This document shows positions 34,290 to 42,346 of a DNA stretch of 64,000 nucleotides, piece after piece. The position numbers were made by a program, and so were the translations under genes. Within the stretch, counting starts at the first letter, position 1, and every line of letters begins with the position of its first letter. The notes beneath the pieces were generated by a model. That model did not search any database. It was not told the origin of the DNA and saw only the letters and a program-made list of their open reading frames with translations. Source of the DNA: Bin5 sp965207495 (GTDB taxonomy: Bacteria > Chloroflexota > Anaerolineae > Caldilineales > Caldilineaceae); contig OZ242287.1 in the NCBI GenBank assembly GCA_965207495.1, positions 4,650,001 through 4,714,000 on the forward strand, read 5' to 3'.

Positions 34290-36629
34290 ATGTTCAGGAG
34301 CATTCTGATTGTCGGACTCGCACTTCTCACCGCCGCCTGCGCGCCCATACCGGCAGAGCCGCCGGCAGCATCGGAACTGTCGCGTCCGGTGGACGGCTCC
34401 CTAGTTGTTTCAGAGCAGGATGAATTCAAAGATCTCTCTCGCGACCTGGTCGCGCACATTGATATTCGCGGCGTCACGACAGCGCTGGACGGGGAGACCT
34501 TAACCGTCACATTTCAACTCAGAGATTTGCCGGAGACGTTGACCTTCAACAGAACGGGGGTGCCGAAGCATGCCCTGGAGTACAACTGGGAGGTGTCGAT
34601 CGATGTAGACAGCGACCCGGAAACAGGCAGCGCCGGGTTCGATTACATGCTGTCTGCCGGCCATTTCGTGCATCCGCTCGCAAAAAACAGCGATACGGTG
34701 GCGGAGATAACCCAACCGGGCTTCGTCAAAGCCAGCCTTTGGGGGTTGAACCGGCAGGGGTACAGGGTTCCGGCAGAGGCAGATATCGCGATCGAGGTAT
34801 CTGCCGAGGAGAACACGATAACGCTTTCGGGAAAGATTCCCGGGATCACGGAAGAGTCTCGGCTCAAGCTGCGGGCGTATGATTTCTTCGCCGGCTCCGT
34901 AGAGATGAGCGGTCATGGGCCGTCGAGCACGGGCCTGGCCGCCAGCCAGTGCATACCTGACCGGCCCATTGTTACGCCCGGTCAGACCGTGCTGGACGCA
35001 GCCGCCGACGTGCCGGCCGCGCATATCGACATTGTCGAGATCAACAGCTCCCTTTCTGAAGAGCTCCTGACCGTCGTGTTTCAACTCAGAGACGTTCCGG
35101 AGACGTTAACGTTCGACAGAACGGGCGTGCCGGAGAATGCTCTGGAGTACAACTGGGAGGTGTCGATCGATGTGGACAACGACCGCACAACAGGCTCTTA
35201 CGGGTTCGACTACGCTCTGTCCGCCATGCATTTCGTAATCCCCAGAGCCGGCGGCATCAATTCAACCGCAGCTATAGAGACACCGGGGGTTTTGCATATC
35301 CACACCTGGGAACTGGATCGATATGATGCCATGACAGTCGAAGAGGGCCGCATCGAAGTATCTGTTGAAGACAACACGATAACGCTTTCCGGAAAAATTC
35401 CCGGCATCACAGCGGAATCCCGGCTTGCGTTCGGGGCTTTCGATTACCTGGGCGGCACGGAGGAGGTTGGATGTTTCCTTTCGTATAGCATGGGGCATCA
35501 ACCGATCAGGCAATGTACGCCATATGATGCCCCGGTCAGGGCGGGGAATGCCGTAGCCGATGACATGTCTGATGTTCCTGCCGCGCATATAGATATCACG
35601 GCGGTCGACACCTCCCTTTCAGGGGAGACGCTGACGGCCGTTTTCCATCTCAGAGACGTTCCGGAGACATTGACATTCGACAGGGCAGGCGTACCGGATG
35701 ATGAGCCTGAGTACAGATGGAGGGTGTTTGTCGATGCGGACAATGACCCGGAGACCGGTTTTGGGGGGATCGACTATACGCTTTCCGCCGCGCACAAAGC
35801 GTCCTCCTCATCCAGTGGAGGCGGCACAACGGCGCCCATAGCGGCAGGGAGGAATGTACAGGTCAGCACGCGCAAATTGACGCCGGGAGAAGGGTTTGCC
35901 TTTCTCGAAGACGCCCGCATCGAAGTATCTGCCGAGGACAACACGATTACCCTTTCCGGAGAGATTCCCGGCATCACGACGGTGTCACCGCTCGCGTTCG
36001 AGGCTTACGACTATTTCGGAGGTAGGGAGAAGGTGGGATGCCTGTCTCCTGTGCCTGTTGTCACATATGAAGGCCGGTGCGACTCTGACGATGCCATGAT
36101 TGCGCCCGGGCAGACCGTGATCGACGGCATCACCGAGACGCTGCCCGCGCATATGGACATCACCGAAGTCAGCACAACCCTGACCGGCGAGACGCTTGCC
36201 GTTGTTTTCCATCTCAGAGATCTTCCGGAGACGCTGGCGTTCAACAGAGAGGGCGTTCGGGCAGATGTGTTGGAGTATCGTTGGTCTGTGTCAATCGACT
36301 TAGACAACGACCGCAAAACAGGCGGATATCTGGGAGATGAATACCGCATGTCCGCCAGCCGCTTCAGGCATCCCTCGTACAGTGACGCGGGTGTTCATCT
36401 GCCTATTGAAGAAGCAGTGCAGGTCGACACCTGGAAGATGGACCCGTATGGCCTTGGCGCCGCCTATCTGAGCAGCGCCGGCATTGAGGTATCGTCTGAA
36501 GAGAACACGATTACGCTTGTCGGCGATATTCCCGGCATTACGTCAGAGTCGCGGCTTGTTTTCGAGGCCTATGATATTCTGCACGGTTCGGAGCAGGTGA
36601 CTTGTCAGGATTCTGTCGACAGCAGGTGA
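34290..36629 (+). CDS. Lipoprotein with four copies of the unrecognised domain
   Basis: 779 aa. Signal MFRSILIVGLALLTAAC and an IPAEPPAASEL linker, then four domains of about 180 residues (starting near residues 50, 235, 430 and 610). Each begins with a PGQTVxDxxxxxPAHIDI-type lead, then GETLTVVFQLRDVPETLTFD, a GVPENALEYNWEVSIDVDND segment and, after a variable part, NTITLSGKIPGITAESRL with a closing AYDxxxGxExVxC. The aspartate-rich IDVDND and TG turn suggests a calcium-type loop. Each unit has a Cys near its end. Family not recognised. It is the third of the tandem set after the two-component system and shows in-gene domain duplication. Confidence 0.82.
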   Translation: MFRSILIVGLALLTAACAPIPAEPPAASELSRPVDGSLVVSEQDEFKDLSRDLVAHIDIRGVTTALDGETLTVTFQLRDLPETLTFNRTGVPKHALEYNWEVSIDVDSDPETGSAGFDYMLSAGHFVHPLAKNSDTVAEITQPGFVKASLWGLNRQGYRVPAEADIAIEVSAEENTITLSGKIPGITEESRLKLRAYDFFAGSVEMSGHGPSSTGLAASQCIPDRPIVTPGQTVLDAAADVPAAHIDIVEINSSLSEELLTVVFQLRDVPETLTFDRTGVPENALEYNWEVSIDVDNDRTTGSYGFDYALSAMHFVIPRAGGINSTAAIETPGVLHIHTWELDRYDAMTVEEGRIEVSVEDNTITLSGKIPGITAESRLAFGAFDYLGGTEEVGCFLSYSMGHQPIRQCTPYDAPVRAGNAVADDMSDVPAAHIDITAVDTSLSGETLTAVFHLRDVPETLTFDRAGVPDDEPEYRWRVFVDADNDPETGFGGIDYTLSAAHKASSSSSGGGTTAPIAAGRNVQVSTRKLTPGEGFAFLEDARIEVSAEDNTITLSGEIPGITTVSPLAFEAYDYFGGREKVGCLSPVPVVTYEGRCDSDDAMIAPGQTVIDGITETLPAHMDITEVSTTLTGETLAVVFHLRDLPETLAFNREGVRADVLEYRWSVSIDLDNDRKTGGYLGDEYRMSASRFRHPSYSDAGVHLPIEEAVQVDTWKMDPYGLGAAYLSSAGIEVSSEENTITLVGDIPGITSESRLVFEAYDILHGSEQVTCQDSVDSR

Positions 36630-36723
36630 CGGCGAGTTCCGGCATGCCAATCGTTATTGCGACCGGATTGGAACCGTCGATCATTGACCGACCGTTCATA
36701 TGAGGAAAGGAGAGGCGTTTTAG

Positions 36724-36755
36724 TTCGTGGTCCACTTTTCGGGACTCACTATACT
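36724..36755 (+). mobile_element. IS3-type right-end fragment
   Basis: TTCGTGGTCCACTTTTCGGG followed by ACTCACTATA resembles the right end of remnant B (TTCGTGGTCCAAGGATTGGG, CTCACCATA, 42010-42041). It lies 77 bp before the left end of the truncated IS3 element at 36832. The surrounding gap 36630-36895 holds nothing else recognised. Confidence 0.55.
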
Positions 36756-36831
36756 GCCACCCTTTATATCCTTTCTGGCACTTAGTCAGATGTATGCCGA
36801 GAGCTGAGAGGAGAAACTGATGAACAAGATC

Positions 36832-37189
36832 TGACCTGCCCCCCAAAAACTGGTCCAGATATAATGTTAGTATTGGGCCGTAGAAAGAGGGAAATATGGC
36901 GAGGAAGAGACATGCGCCGGAGCAGGTGACCAACAAGCTGAGAGAGGCTGAGGCGGCGATAGCCGAGGGCAGTACAGTGGCTGAGGCCGCCCGCCGAATA
37001 GGCGTGACCGATCAGACTTTCTACCGCTGGCGCAGCGAGTACGGGGGTCTCAGGATCGACCAGGCCCGACGTCTGAAGCGTCTGGCGTTGGAGAACAGCC
37101 GCCTGAAGAGCGCGGAGGCGGATCTGCCCGTTGAAGAGCACATGCCGCTCCTGGTTGAAAGCTCAGTGTATTACGGTTTCGGGTGGTGA
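36832..37189 (+). pseudogene. Truncated IS3-family orfA fused to a duplicated lipoprotein tail
   Basis: The left end starts TGACCTGCCCCCCAAAAACT (36832), a typical IS3 terminal repeat, with a TATAAT box inside it. The frame from ATG 36896 begins MARKRHAPEQVTNKLREAEA and has the HTH region VAEAARRIGVTDQTFYRWRS then RLKRLALENSRLK, the N-terminal three quarters of an IS3 OrfA. At about 37120 it switches, at the shared GGATCTGC, into DLPVEEHMPLLVESSVYYGF, which is the C-terminus of the lipoprotein gene at 38479-39573. OrfB is missing. The chimera is 97 codons and surely non-functional as a transposase. Confidence 0.88.
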
Positions 37190-37355
37190 TAGCTTACAGA
37201 TCTGATCTTGACCGACCTCATGGGCAGTCCCTTGCGGGTTGGTCTATTGGGGGATCCAGGGTACGAAAGGAGTCATTCATGACCGGCAAGCAGCTTATTC
37301 TGTCCTGGGTGGTCGCCACCGTTGCCGCCCTGTTGCTGACCGCCTGCAGTCCCAC
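37120..37355 (+). repeat. 236-bp duplicated leader segment, copy 1
   Basis: Matches 39504-39739 at a constant offset of 2384 bp with no indel and roughly nine bases in ten identical. It contains the last ~22 codons of a lipoprotein gene, the intergenic spacer with its GAAAGGAG ribosome site, and the first ~25 codons (the whole signal peptide) of the next lipoprotein. Confidence 0.9.
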
Positions 37356-38343
37356 TGTCGCGGAACCGGAGATGTGGGGCTCAGGGGTAGGGCGGGCGCG
37401 TAACTGTTGTGAGAAAATCGCCTTCGTCTCCGACCGTGAAGGAAACAAAGACATCTACGTAATGGACCCCGACGGTTCAAACGTCGTTCGCATCACCGAC
37501 AATTCTGCAGACGACTATAGCCCCGACTGGTCGCCGGACGGCAGCCGGATTATGTTTCTCTCTGACCCTTACGATCGTACCGGGTTGTACGTAATGAACG
37601 CAGACGGTTCGAACATTTCCGGTCTGGTAAGCGATGCCGCTGGAAGCGGCTCCTTCGTCTGGTCCCCGGACGGGAAGCGGATTGCGTTTTACGATCAGCC
37701 TGGGGGAAATCCAGACATATACGTGGTGAACGTCGACGGTTCGGGCGTTACCCGGCTTACTGACCATCCCCAGGTGGACGTGATTCCGTCCTGGTCTCCG
37801 GACGCAGATCAGATAGCATTTTACTCGAATCGCAACGGGGATGACATCTACGTGATCAACGTTGACGGGTCGGGCCTCACCCGCCTGACTCACCATCCCG
37901 CAACGGACTATGGTCCGGTCTGGGCTCCCAAGGGCAGCCGAATCATGTTCAGCTCAAATCGTGACGGCCAGCCCGAAATCTATACTGTCAACTCCGACGG
38001 GACCGACGTTTCCCGTCTTACCGACAATCCCGGAGAGGATATTCGTTTAACTTGGTCGCCTGACGGGAGTCAGATTCTGTTTCGCTCGGAGCGGGACGGG
38101 ACCAAAGGGTTATACATAATGAACGCCGATGGCACTGGCGCGACCCTTCTTGTCGACGATCCTTCGGGAACAGCTGACCCTACCTGGTCGCCGGACGGCA
38201 GCCGGATTGTGTTTACCTCAAATCGTGAGGGGAATACGGATCTGTATATGGTTAACACTGACGGTACAGGCCTCGTCCGTTTGACAGACCATCCTGCAGT
38301 AGATGAGTCCCCATCCTGGGTGGGAGGGATTGGGCAGAACTGA
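37279..38343 (+). CDS. TolB-like beta-propeller lipoprotein (PD40/WD40-like)
   Basis: 354 aa. Signal MTGKQLILSWVVATVAALLL ending in lipobox LTAC. The rest is about seven 42-residue propeller blades of the TolB/PD40 kind, each with WSPDGSRIxFxSxRDGxxD, IYVMNxDGS and LTDNPxxD (for example KIAFVSDREGNKDIYVMDPD). Such propellers bind peptides or proteins outside the cell; no attached enzyme is present. Start ATG 37279 has GAAAGGAG upstream; the in-frame reading from 37183 runs through the duplicated leader and is rejected. Its signal peptide and upstream spacer are near-identical to those of the unrelated peptidase at 39663. Confidence 0.88.
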   Translation: MTGKQLILSWVVATVAALLLTACSPTVAEPEMWGSGVGRARNCCEKIAFVSDREGNKDIYVMDPDGSNVVRITDNSADDYSPDWSPDGSRIMFLSDPYDRTGLYVMNADGSNISGLVSDAAGSGSFVWSPDGKRIAFYDQPGGNPDIYVVNVDGSGVTRLTDHPQVDVIPSWSPDADQIAFYSNRNGDDIYVINVDGSGLTRLTHHPATDYGPVWAPKGSRIMFSSNRDGQPEIYTVNSDGTDVSRLTDNPGEDIRLTWSPDGSQILFRSERDGTKGLYIMNADGTGATLLVDDPSGTADPTWSPDGSRIVFTSNREGNTDLYMVNTDGTGLVRLTDHPAVDESPSWVGGIGQN

Positions 38344-38478
38344 GAGCCGATGGGTTACCAATCTGCGGCTGCTTACTGTGACTTGCTGTCACCTTGCTCT
38401 GTGATACTTTGGCATGAACGCCTTAGAAGAAGGTAGGTCATCCAAGCGGAGTCCTATAGCAACACAAGGGGGGTTGAG

Positions 38479-39573
38479 ATGAAACACCTATGGCTGATTC
38501 TGTGTGCGGTCACGTTGATGCTGTCGAGTTGTGTTGTGGGTCCGGATTCCTTCGCCCTTGTCCCTACCCCAGTACCATCCCCCACCCCTGACTACTCAGG
38601 GTATGTGGAGGTGCTTAGACAGTTCAAATATGAGGGATCAAGTTATGAGATTTTCGAATATCCCGGCGGTCGCGCAATCACTGTCATCAGTATGGATGAT
38701 TTGGCTGCGGACAAGTGGCTGCTTGGTTGGGCTGTTGAAGCTGCGCTGAACGACATGCATGAAATCGCTAGCGAAGGAAGTCCAGATGATGAGGGCGTCC
38801 CTTTGTTTGTGTGGTTGTACGCCAACGGCTTCGCGGCTTCCGACCTCCGGTGCGCCGAAGGACGGCATGAATTGGGTGAGCTGATCGAAACATTCGCCGC
38901 CAAGGTGCGGGAGAAAAGACCGGATTCGTCACTTCACCACATGGTTGTGGCGAACACGCTGTGGAAGCAGTTGCCGGAAGGCGAGGCCAATTGCAGCGCT
39001 TATCTGGCGGATCTGCCTGACGAGGAATTCATGGCCGTCCTTGTCGATGACATGTTGCAGTTCGGCATGGGTCCGCTTCCGACTGGCGTGTCGAGAGAAT
39101 CGTTTGAACATTCTGAACAGGAGGATACAAGGATTACGGCCTATGCCCTCTACGACCATTACAGTGGAGAAGACGTCACTGTCATCACTCCCAATCTTAT
39201 GAAAGCCGATGAGTGGCTGCATAGTTGGGCAAAGGAGGCCGTAACTCGCGACAGCGCAGAATCGAACAGCGAGTGGGTCGATGACTGGCTGGAAAGGATA
39301 GAGTGGATGTACGCCAATGGGTTTGCGGCATCTGAACGCAGGTGCGCGGAAGGGCGAGAAGAACTGGCCGGCCTGGTCGAAGCATATGCCGCTATCATTC
39401 GGAGCAGGAGGTCGGAGGAGATCTTCCATTACAGAATGTCGGTGGCCCATACGTTATGGCAGACGTTGCCGGAAGGCGACAATGACTGCAGCGCTTACCT
39501 GTCGGATCTGCCCGTTGAAGAGTTCATGCCGCTCCTGGTTGAAAACTCAGTGTATTACGGTTTCGGGTGGTGA
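38479..39573 (+). CDS. Lipoprotein with two internal ~160-aa repeats, family unknown
   Basis: 364 aa. Signal MKHLWLILCAVTLMLSSC, short Pro/Thr linker, then two tandem units. Shared marks are VITxxxMxADxWLxxWAxEA, LYANGFAASDLRCAEGRHEL against MYANGFAASERRCAEGREEL, LWKQLPEGEANCSAYLADLP against LWQTLPEGDNDCSAYLSDLP, and EEFMAVLVDDM against EEFMPLLVENS. Two conserved cysteines per unit could form a disulfide. No known family or catalytic motif. Its 3' end is duplicated in the IS chimera at 37120-37189. It follows the propeller gene by 135 bp with AAGGGGGG before the ATG. Confidence 0.75.
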   Translation: MKHLWLILCAVTLMLSSCVVGPDSFALVPTPVPSPTPDYSGYVEVLRQFKYEGSSYEIFEYPGGRAITVISMDDLAADKWLLGWAVEAALNDMHEIASEGSPDDEGVPLFVWLYANGFAASDLRCAEGRHELGELIETFAAKVREKRPDSSLHHMVVANTLWKQLPEGEANCSAYLADLPDEEFMAVLVDDMLQFGMGPLPTGVSRESFEHSEQEDTRITAYALYDHYSGEDVTVITPNLMKADEWLHSWAKEAVTRDSAESNSEWVDDWLERIEWMYANGFAASERRCAEGREELAGLVEAYAAIIRSRRSEEIFHYRMSVAHTLWQTLPEGDNDCSAYLSDLPVEEFMPLLVENSVYYGFGW

Positions 39574-39739
39574 TCGCTTACAGCTCTGGTCTTGACCGGC
39601 CTCATGGGCAGCCCCTTGCGGTTTGGCTATTTGTGGGACTTAGCGTACGAAAGGAATCATTCATGACCGGCAAGCAGCTTACACTTTCCTGGGTGGTCGC
39701 CGCCGTTGCCGCCCTGTTGCTGACCGCCTGCAATCCCAT
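39504..39739 (+). repeat. 236-bp duplicated leader segment, copy 2
   Basis: The probable donor copy: here the segment is continuous with an intact upstream gene (38479-39573) and an intact downstream gene (39663-40694). After the signal peptide the two copies diverge at once into unrelated proteins. Confidence 0.9.
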
Positions 39740-40694
39740 CCCTGCTGAGCCGCCTGTGCCGGCCAGCGTTTCGACGCCGGGATCGGCCTGCGCGGCGCTC
39801 GAGGAAACGGCGCGGGAGGCTTTGGCCAATGCCCCTCCGCCGCCTGCTCGCGCAAGATTCGGCGCGGCCGAACGTAAGGCTTTGGCCGGTTCCGCTTTCG
39901 GGTACCTGTGCGAGTTGAGCGAAGAGGTGGGGCCGCGGGAGAGCGCTACGGAGGAGGAGCTGGAGGCCGCAGTGTTCCTGATGGACCGCTTTACCGAGTT
40001 CGGCTACAGCCCGAAGGTGCAAGACTTTGGGGAGTCGATAACGGAAAGGCGATTCCTAGGGCCACCCCCAGGGCCATCCCGTAACATAATCCTTGAACTT
40101 CCCGGGCGGAATGAGGGCGTGGTCATCCTGGGAGCACACTACGACACGACGCCGGATTCCGTGGGCGCCAACGACAACGCTTCCGGGATGGGCGTGCTGC
40201 TGGCGCTGGCAGAGAGGTTGGCGCGGCCTCCGTGGTCGAACCAGGCAGTTTCGGTTTTCCCGTTCACACTGCGGTTGATCGCCTTTGGTTCAGAGGAGAC
40301 CGGACTGCACGGCAGCTGGCATTACGTGGACCAGTTGACCGACGCAGAATTAGACGACATCAAGGTCATGATCAATCTGGATTCGGTGGGTTCCGGCACG
40401 ACTCTGTCGGCGGTGGGCAACCCCTGGTTGACCAGGCATGTATCAGAGGCCGCCGCAAGGGAGGGCGTGCTCCTCACGATCGGCAGGCGATGGGTCTCCG
40501 AGGGCTTCAGCGATAACTTCAGCTTCGGAGACGCTTGGGTTCAGACCATTTCCTTCGCCGGGGGCGACATATCACGCATCAACAGCCCATACGATACTAT
40601 TGAGTTCATCAACCCGGCACTGCTGGGAGACACGGCAGTGCTGGTCCTGGACCTGCTTGCATCTCTTGAAGATTTGCAATGCGGATGCCGGTAA
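39663..40694 (+). CDS. M28-like zinc peptidase lipoprotein, last zinc ligand apparently Asn
   Basis: 343 aa. Signal MTGKQLTLSWVVAAVAALLL, lipobox LTAC, then NPIPAEPP as in the lipoprotein at 34290. M28 metal site: His159 and Asp161 (LGAHYDTTP), Asp171 (ANDNASGMG), Glu211-Glu212 (GSEETGLHGS) and Asp240 (INLDSVGSG), with DTIEFINP near the end. In M28 aminopeptidases the last ligand is the His of an SDH motif; here the aligned position reads FSDNFSF (Asn285). Activity may be altered or the ligand may lie elsewhere. Start ATG 39663 has GAAAGG upstream. Probably an outward-facing aminopeptidase. Confidence 0.85.
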   Translation: MTGKQLTLSWVVAAVAALLLTACNPIPAEPPVPASVSTPGSACAALEETAREALANAPPPPARARFGAAERKALAGSAFGYLCELSEEVGPRESATEEELEAAVFLMDRFTEFGYSPKVQDFGESITERRFLGPPPGPSRNIILELPGRNEGVVILGAHYDTTPDSVGANDNASGMGVLLALAERLARPPWSNQAVSVFPFTLRLIAFGSEETGLHGSWHYVDQLTDAELDDIKVMINLDSVGSGTTLSAVGNPWLTRHVSEAAAREGVLLTIGRRWVSEGFSDNFSFGDAWVQTISFAGGDISRINSPYDTIEFINPALLGDTAVLVLDLLASLEDLQCGCR

Positions 40695-40837
40695 TGCCAT
40701 CTTCGGGGAGTAGTCCATGCCGGCGGATAGGAACCCAGCAGAGATGCTGGGGGGAAGAGTGTCCGGAGAACAGAGAATCGAGTCGTCCTCCTGTGCGCGT
40801 GTGGGGTTGTGAATCCGCCGTGAAAAAGTGCCTCATA

Positions 40838-41208
40838 CCGCTGAAGAAAATGGGCGGATCTCGGCGCATTGCCTGAAATCGGGTCACGTGTCGGCGAATA
40901 TTTGAAATTATTGAAGGATACTTTTTCCGGATGCGGTGCTCTCGGCGATGCGCCGTGAAGTGGCCATTGCCCCTCATGAAGCCCCACATGTGACTCCTCG
41001 TGTGAAACGACTCGTTGCAGCCTTGCAGGGAGAGATGAGCCGGGCCGAGCTCATGGCTGCTCTGGGATTAGCGGACCGGAGTCATTTCCTCAGGACTTAC
41101 TTACACCCCAGCCTTGATGCGGGCCTGATAGAGATGACACTTCCGCAAAGTCCAAGGAGCAGGAATCAACGCTATCGGTTGACCGCCCTGGGCGGGGCGG
41201 CTAGGAAT
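40838..41208 (+). pseudogene. Fic/RecG-like winged-helix C-terminal remnant with upstream repeat copy 2
   Basis: 40838-40936 is the second copy of the repeat at 29819-29920. From about 40936 the frame reads PHVTPRVKRLVAALQGEMSR, AELMAALGLADRSHFLRTYL, DAGLIEMTLPQSPRSRNQRY and RLTALG. This is the C-terminal winged-helix tail seen in many Fic-domain proteins and AlbA/RecG-like ATP-binding regulators. The N-terminal catalytic part is absent, and the frame then runs into a lipoprotein-domain fragment. It is a gene tail left by rearrangement. 40695-40837 shows no gene. Confidence 0.7.
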
Positions 41209-41225
41209 TCCCAACAGGAATCTGA

Positions 41226-41609
41226 GTGGAAAGGTTTCACCGGGCGGACGCGGAGGCCGACCTTGAAATGTCCGCCGAGGAAGAGACGGTAACGATCTCC
41301 GGCTACATTCCCGGCATCACATCCGAATCGCGACTGACATTTTCCGCTTATGATGTCGAATTCGCCGGAGAGGCCGATCAGATAGAGTGCCTTGCTCCAT
41401 ACAGAAAGAGTATGGGACCCTGGGGGTGAGACTCCGGCGCGGCCCTGACAGGGCCGGGGCAAACGGTAACGGATGAGAGCGAGGGCGTTACCGATCCGTA
41501 TATGGATATGACCAAGGTGAGCACCTCTTTGTCAGGCGAAACTCTGACAGTCGTCTTCCATCTCAGGGACGTGCCGGAGGCGCTGACGTTCAACCGTAAA
41601 GGCATTGGA
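41226..41609 (+). pseudogene. Broken fragment of the repeated-domain lipoprotein family
   Basis: In one frame: SAEEETVTISGYIPGITSES and RLTFSAYDVEFAGEADQIEC (end of one domain), an in-frame TGA at 41427, then TGPGQTVTDESEGVTDPYMD and STSLSGETLTVVFHLRDVPE with ALTFNR (start of the next domain). It is cut off at TFNR, exactly where IS3 remnant B begins. It matches the multi-domain lipoprotein at 34290, so a further family member once stood here. Its 5' end is fused to the Fic-like remnant. Confidence 0.85.
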
Positions 41610-42041
41610 GGTCGAACAGACGGAAACCTGCCGGCCTACCAGGAAAAGCCAGCGAGACCTCGTTGTAAGCCTCAATCCGCGCCTTGTCGTTGCGTTCCCC
41701 TTTTCGCCACTTTACAGTTGAAAACATCACCGCTCGCTTACTCGCTGTTGACGTCCAGGTCAGCGTGGGTGGCCGCGGCCGCAACAACGTGTTCTGCGAA
41801 CGCCAATGGCGCAGCGTCAGATTTGAGCACATCTCTTTCGACCAGTATGACAGGTGGCGTGCGCTGTAAACCGGCTTAAGCGCTTACTTCGACTTCTACA
41901 ACCAGTTGAGACCGCATCAAAGTCTCAACTATCGCACGCCGGCGGAAGAGCACTTCGTGCTCTGATGGCGGCAGACCGCATCCGTCCGGATGCACCTCAT
42001 TTTTCCCGTTTCGTGGTCCAAGGATTGGGGCTCACCATACT
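41595..42041 (+). mobile_element. IS3-family transposase (OrfB) remnant, copy B
   Basis: Homologous to copy A (25835-26280). Translation gives LAVDVQVSVGGRGRNNVFCE, RQWRSVRFEHISFDQYD, a stop at the same place as in copy A (TAA after WRAL), then AYFDFYNQLRPHQSLNYRTP and AEEHFVL, closer to the IS3 consensus than copy A. The right end reads CGTGGTCCAAGGATTGGGGC followed by TCACCATA. No catalytic first half is present. Confidence 0.85.
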
Positions 42042-42201
42042 CTGAAGTGGGCCCCAAAAACTGGACCACGAGTTAAGGGGTGTAATGGAGCTGATCACCA
42101 AGCACGCGGCGGGGCAGTGGGCTTACTCCCAAAAACTGGATCACAAGCTTAGGTGTATAATGGAGCAGGCCACCAAGCCGGTGGAAAGGCAGTACGATGG
42201 T
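42042..42201 (+). mobile_element. Two tandem IS3-type left ends (75-bp period)
   Basis: CCCCAAAAACTGGACCACGA at 42052 and TCCCAAAAACTGGATCACAA at 42127 start two similar ~70-bp units (GTGTAATGGAGC / GTGTATAATGGAGC, then ACCAAGC and GGGGCAG / AAAGGCAG). Each resembles the left end of the IS3 element at 36832. They directly follow the right end of remnant B, so three IS termini lie within about 130 bp. The second is followed by ATGGTCAAGAAACC, perhaps the start of a lost orfA. Confidence 0.7.
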
Positions 42202-42346
42202 CAAGAAACCTGCTTTCCCCAGAAGGCATAGGGCTCTGAGAGTATCAATTTTTCGAAATCCTTTGAAGGCATGCAGCAAGACTGGAAGACTCTGAAAAAT
42301 GGCAAGAAACATTCATGTAACAAGCGAGTTAGCCAAGGAGGTTAAT

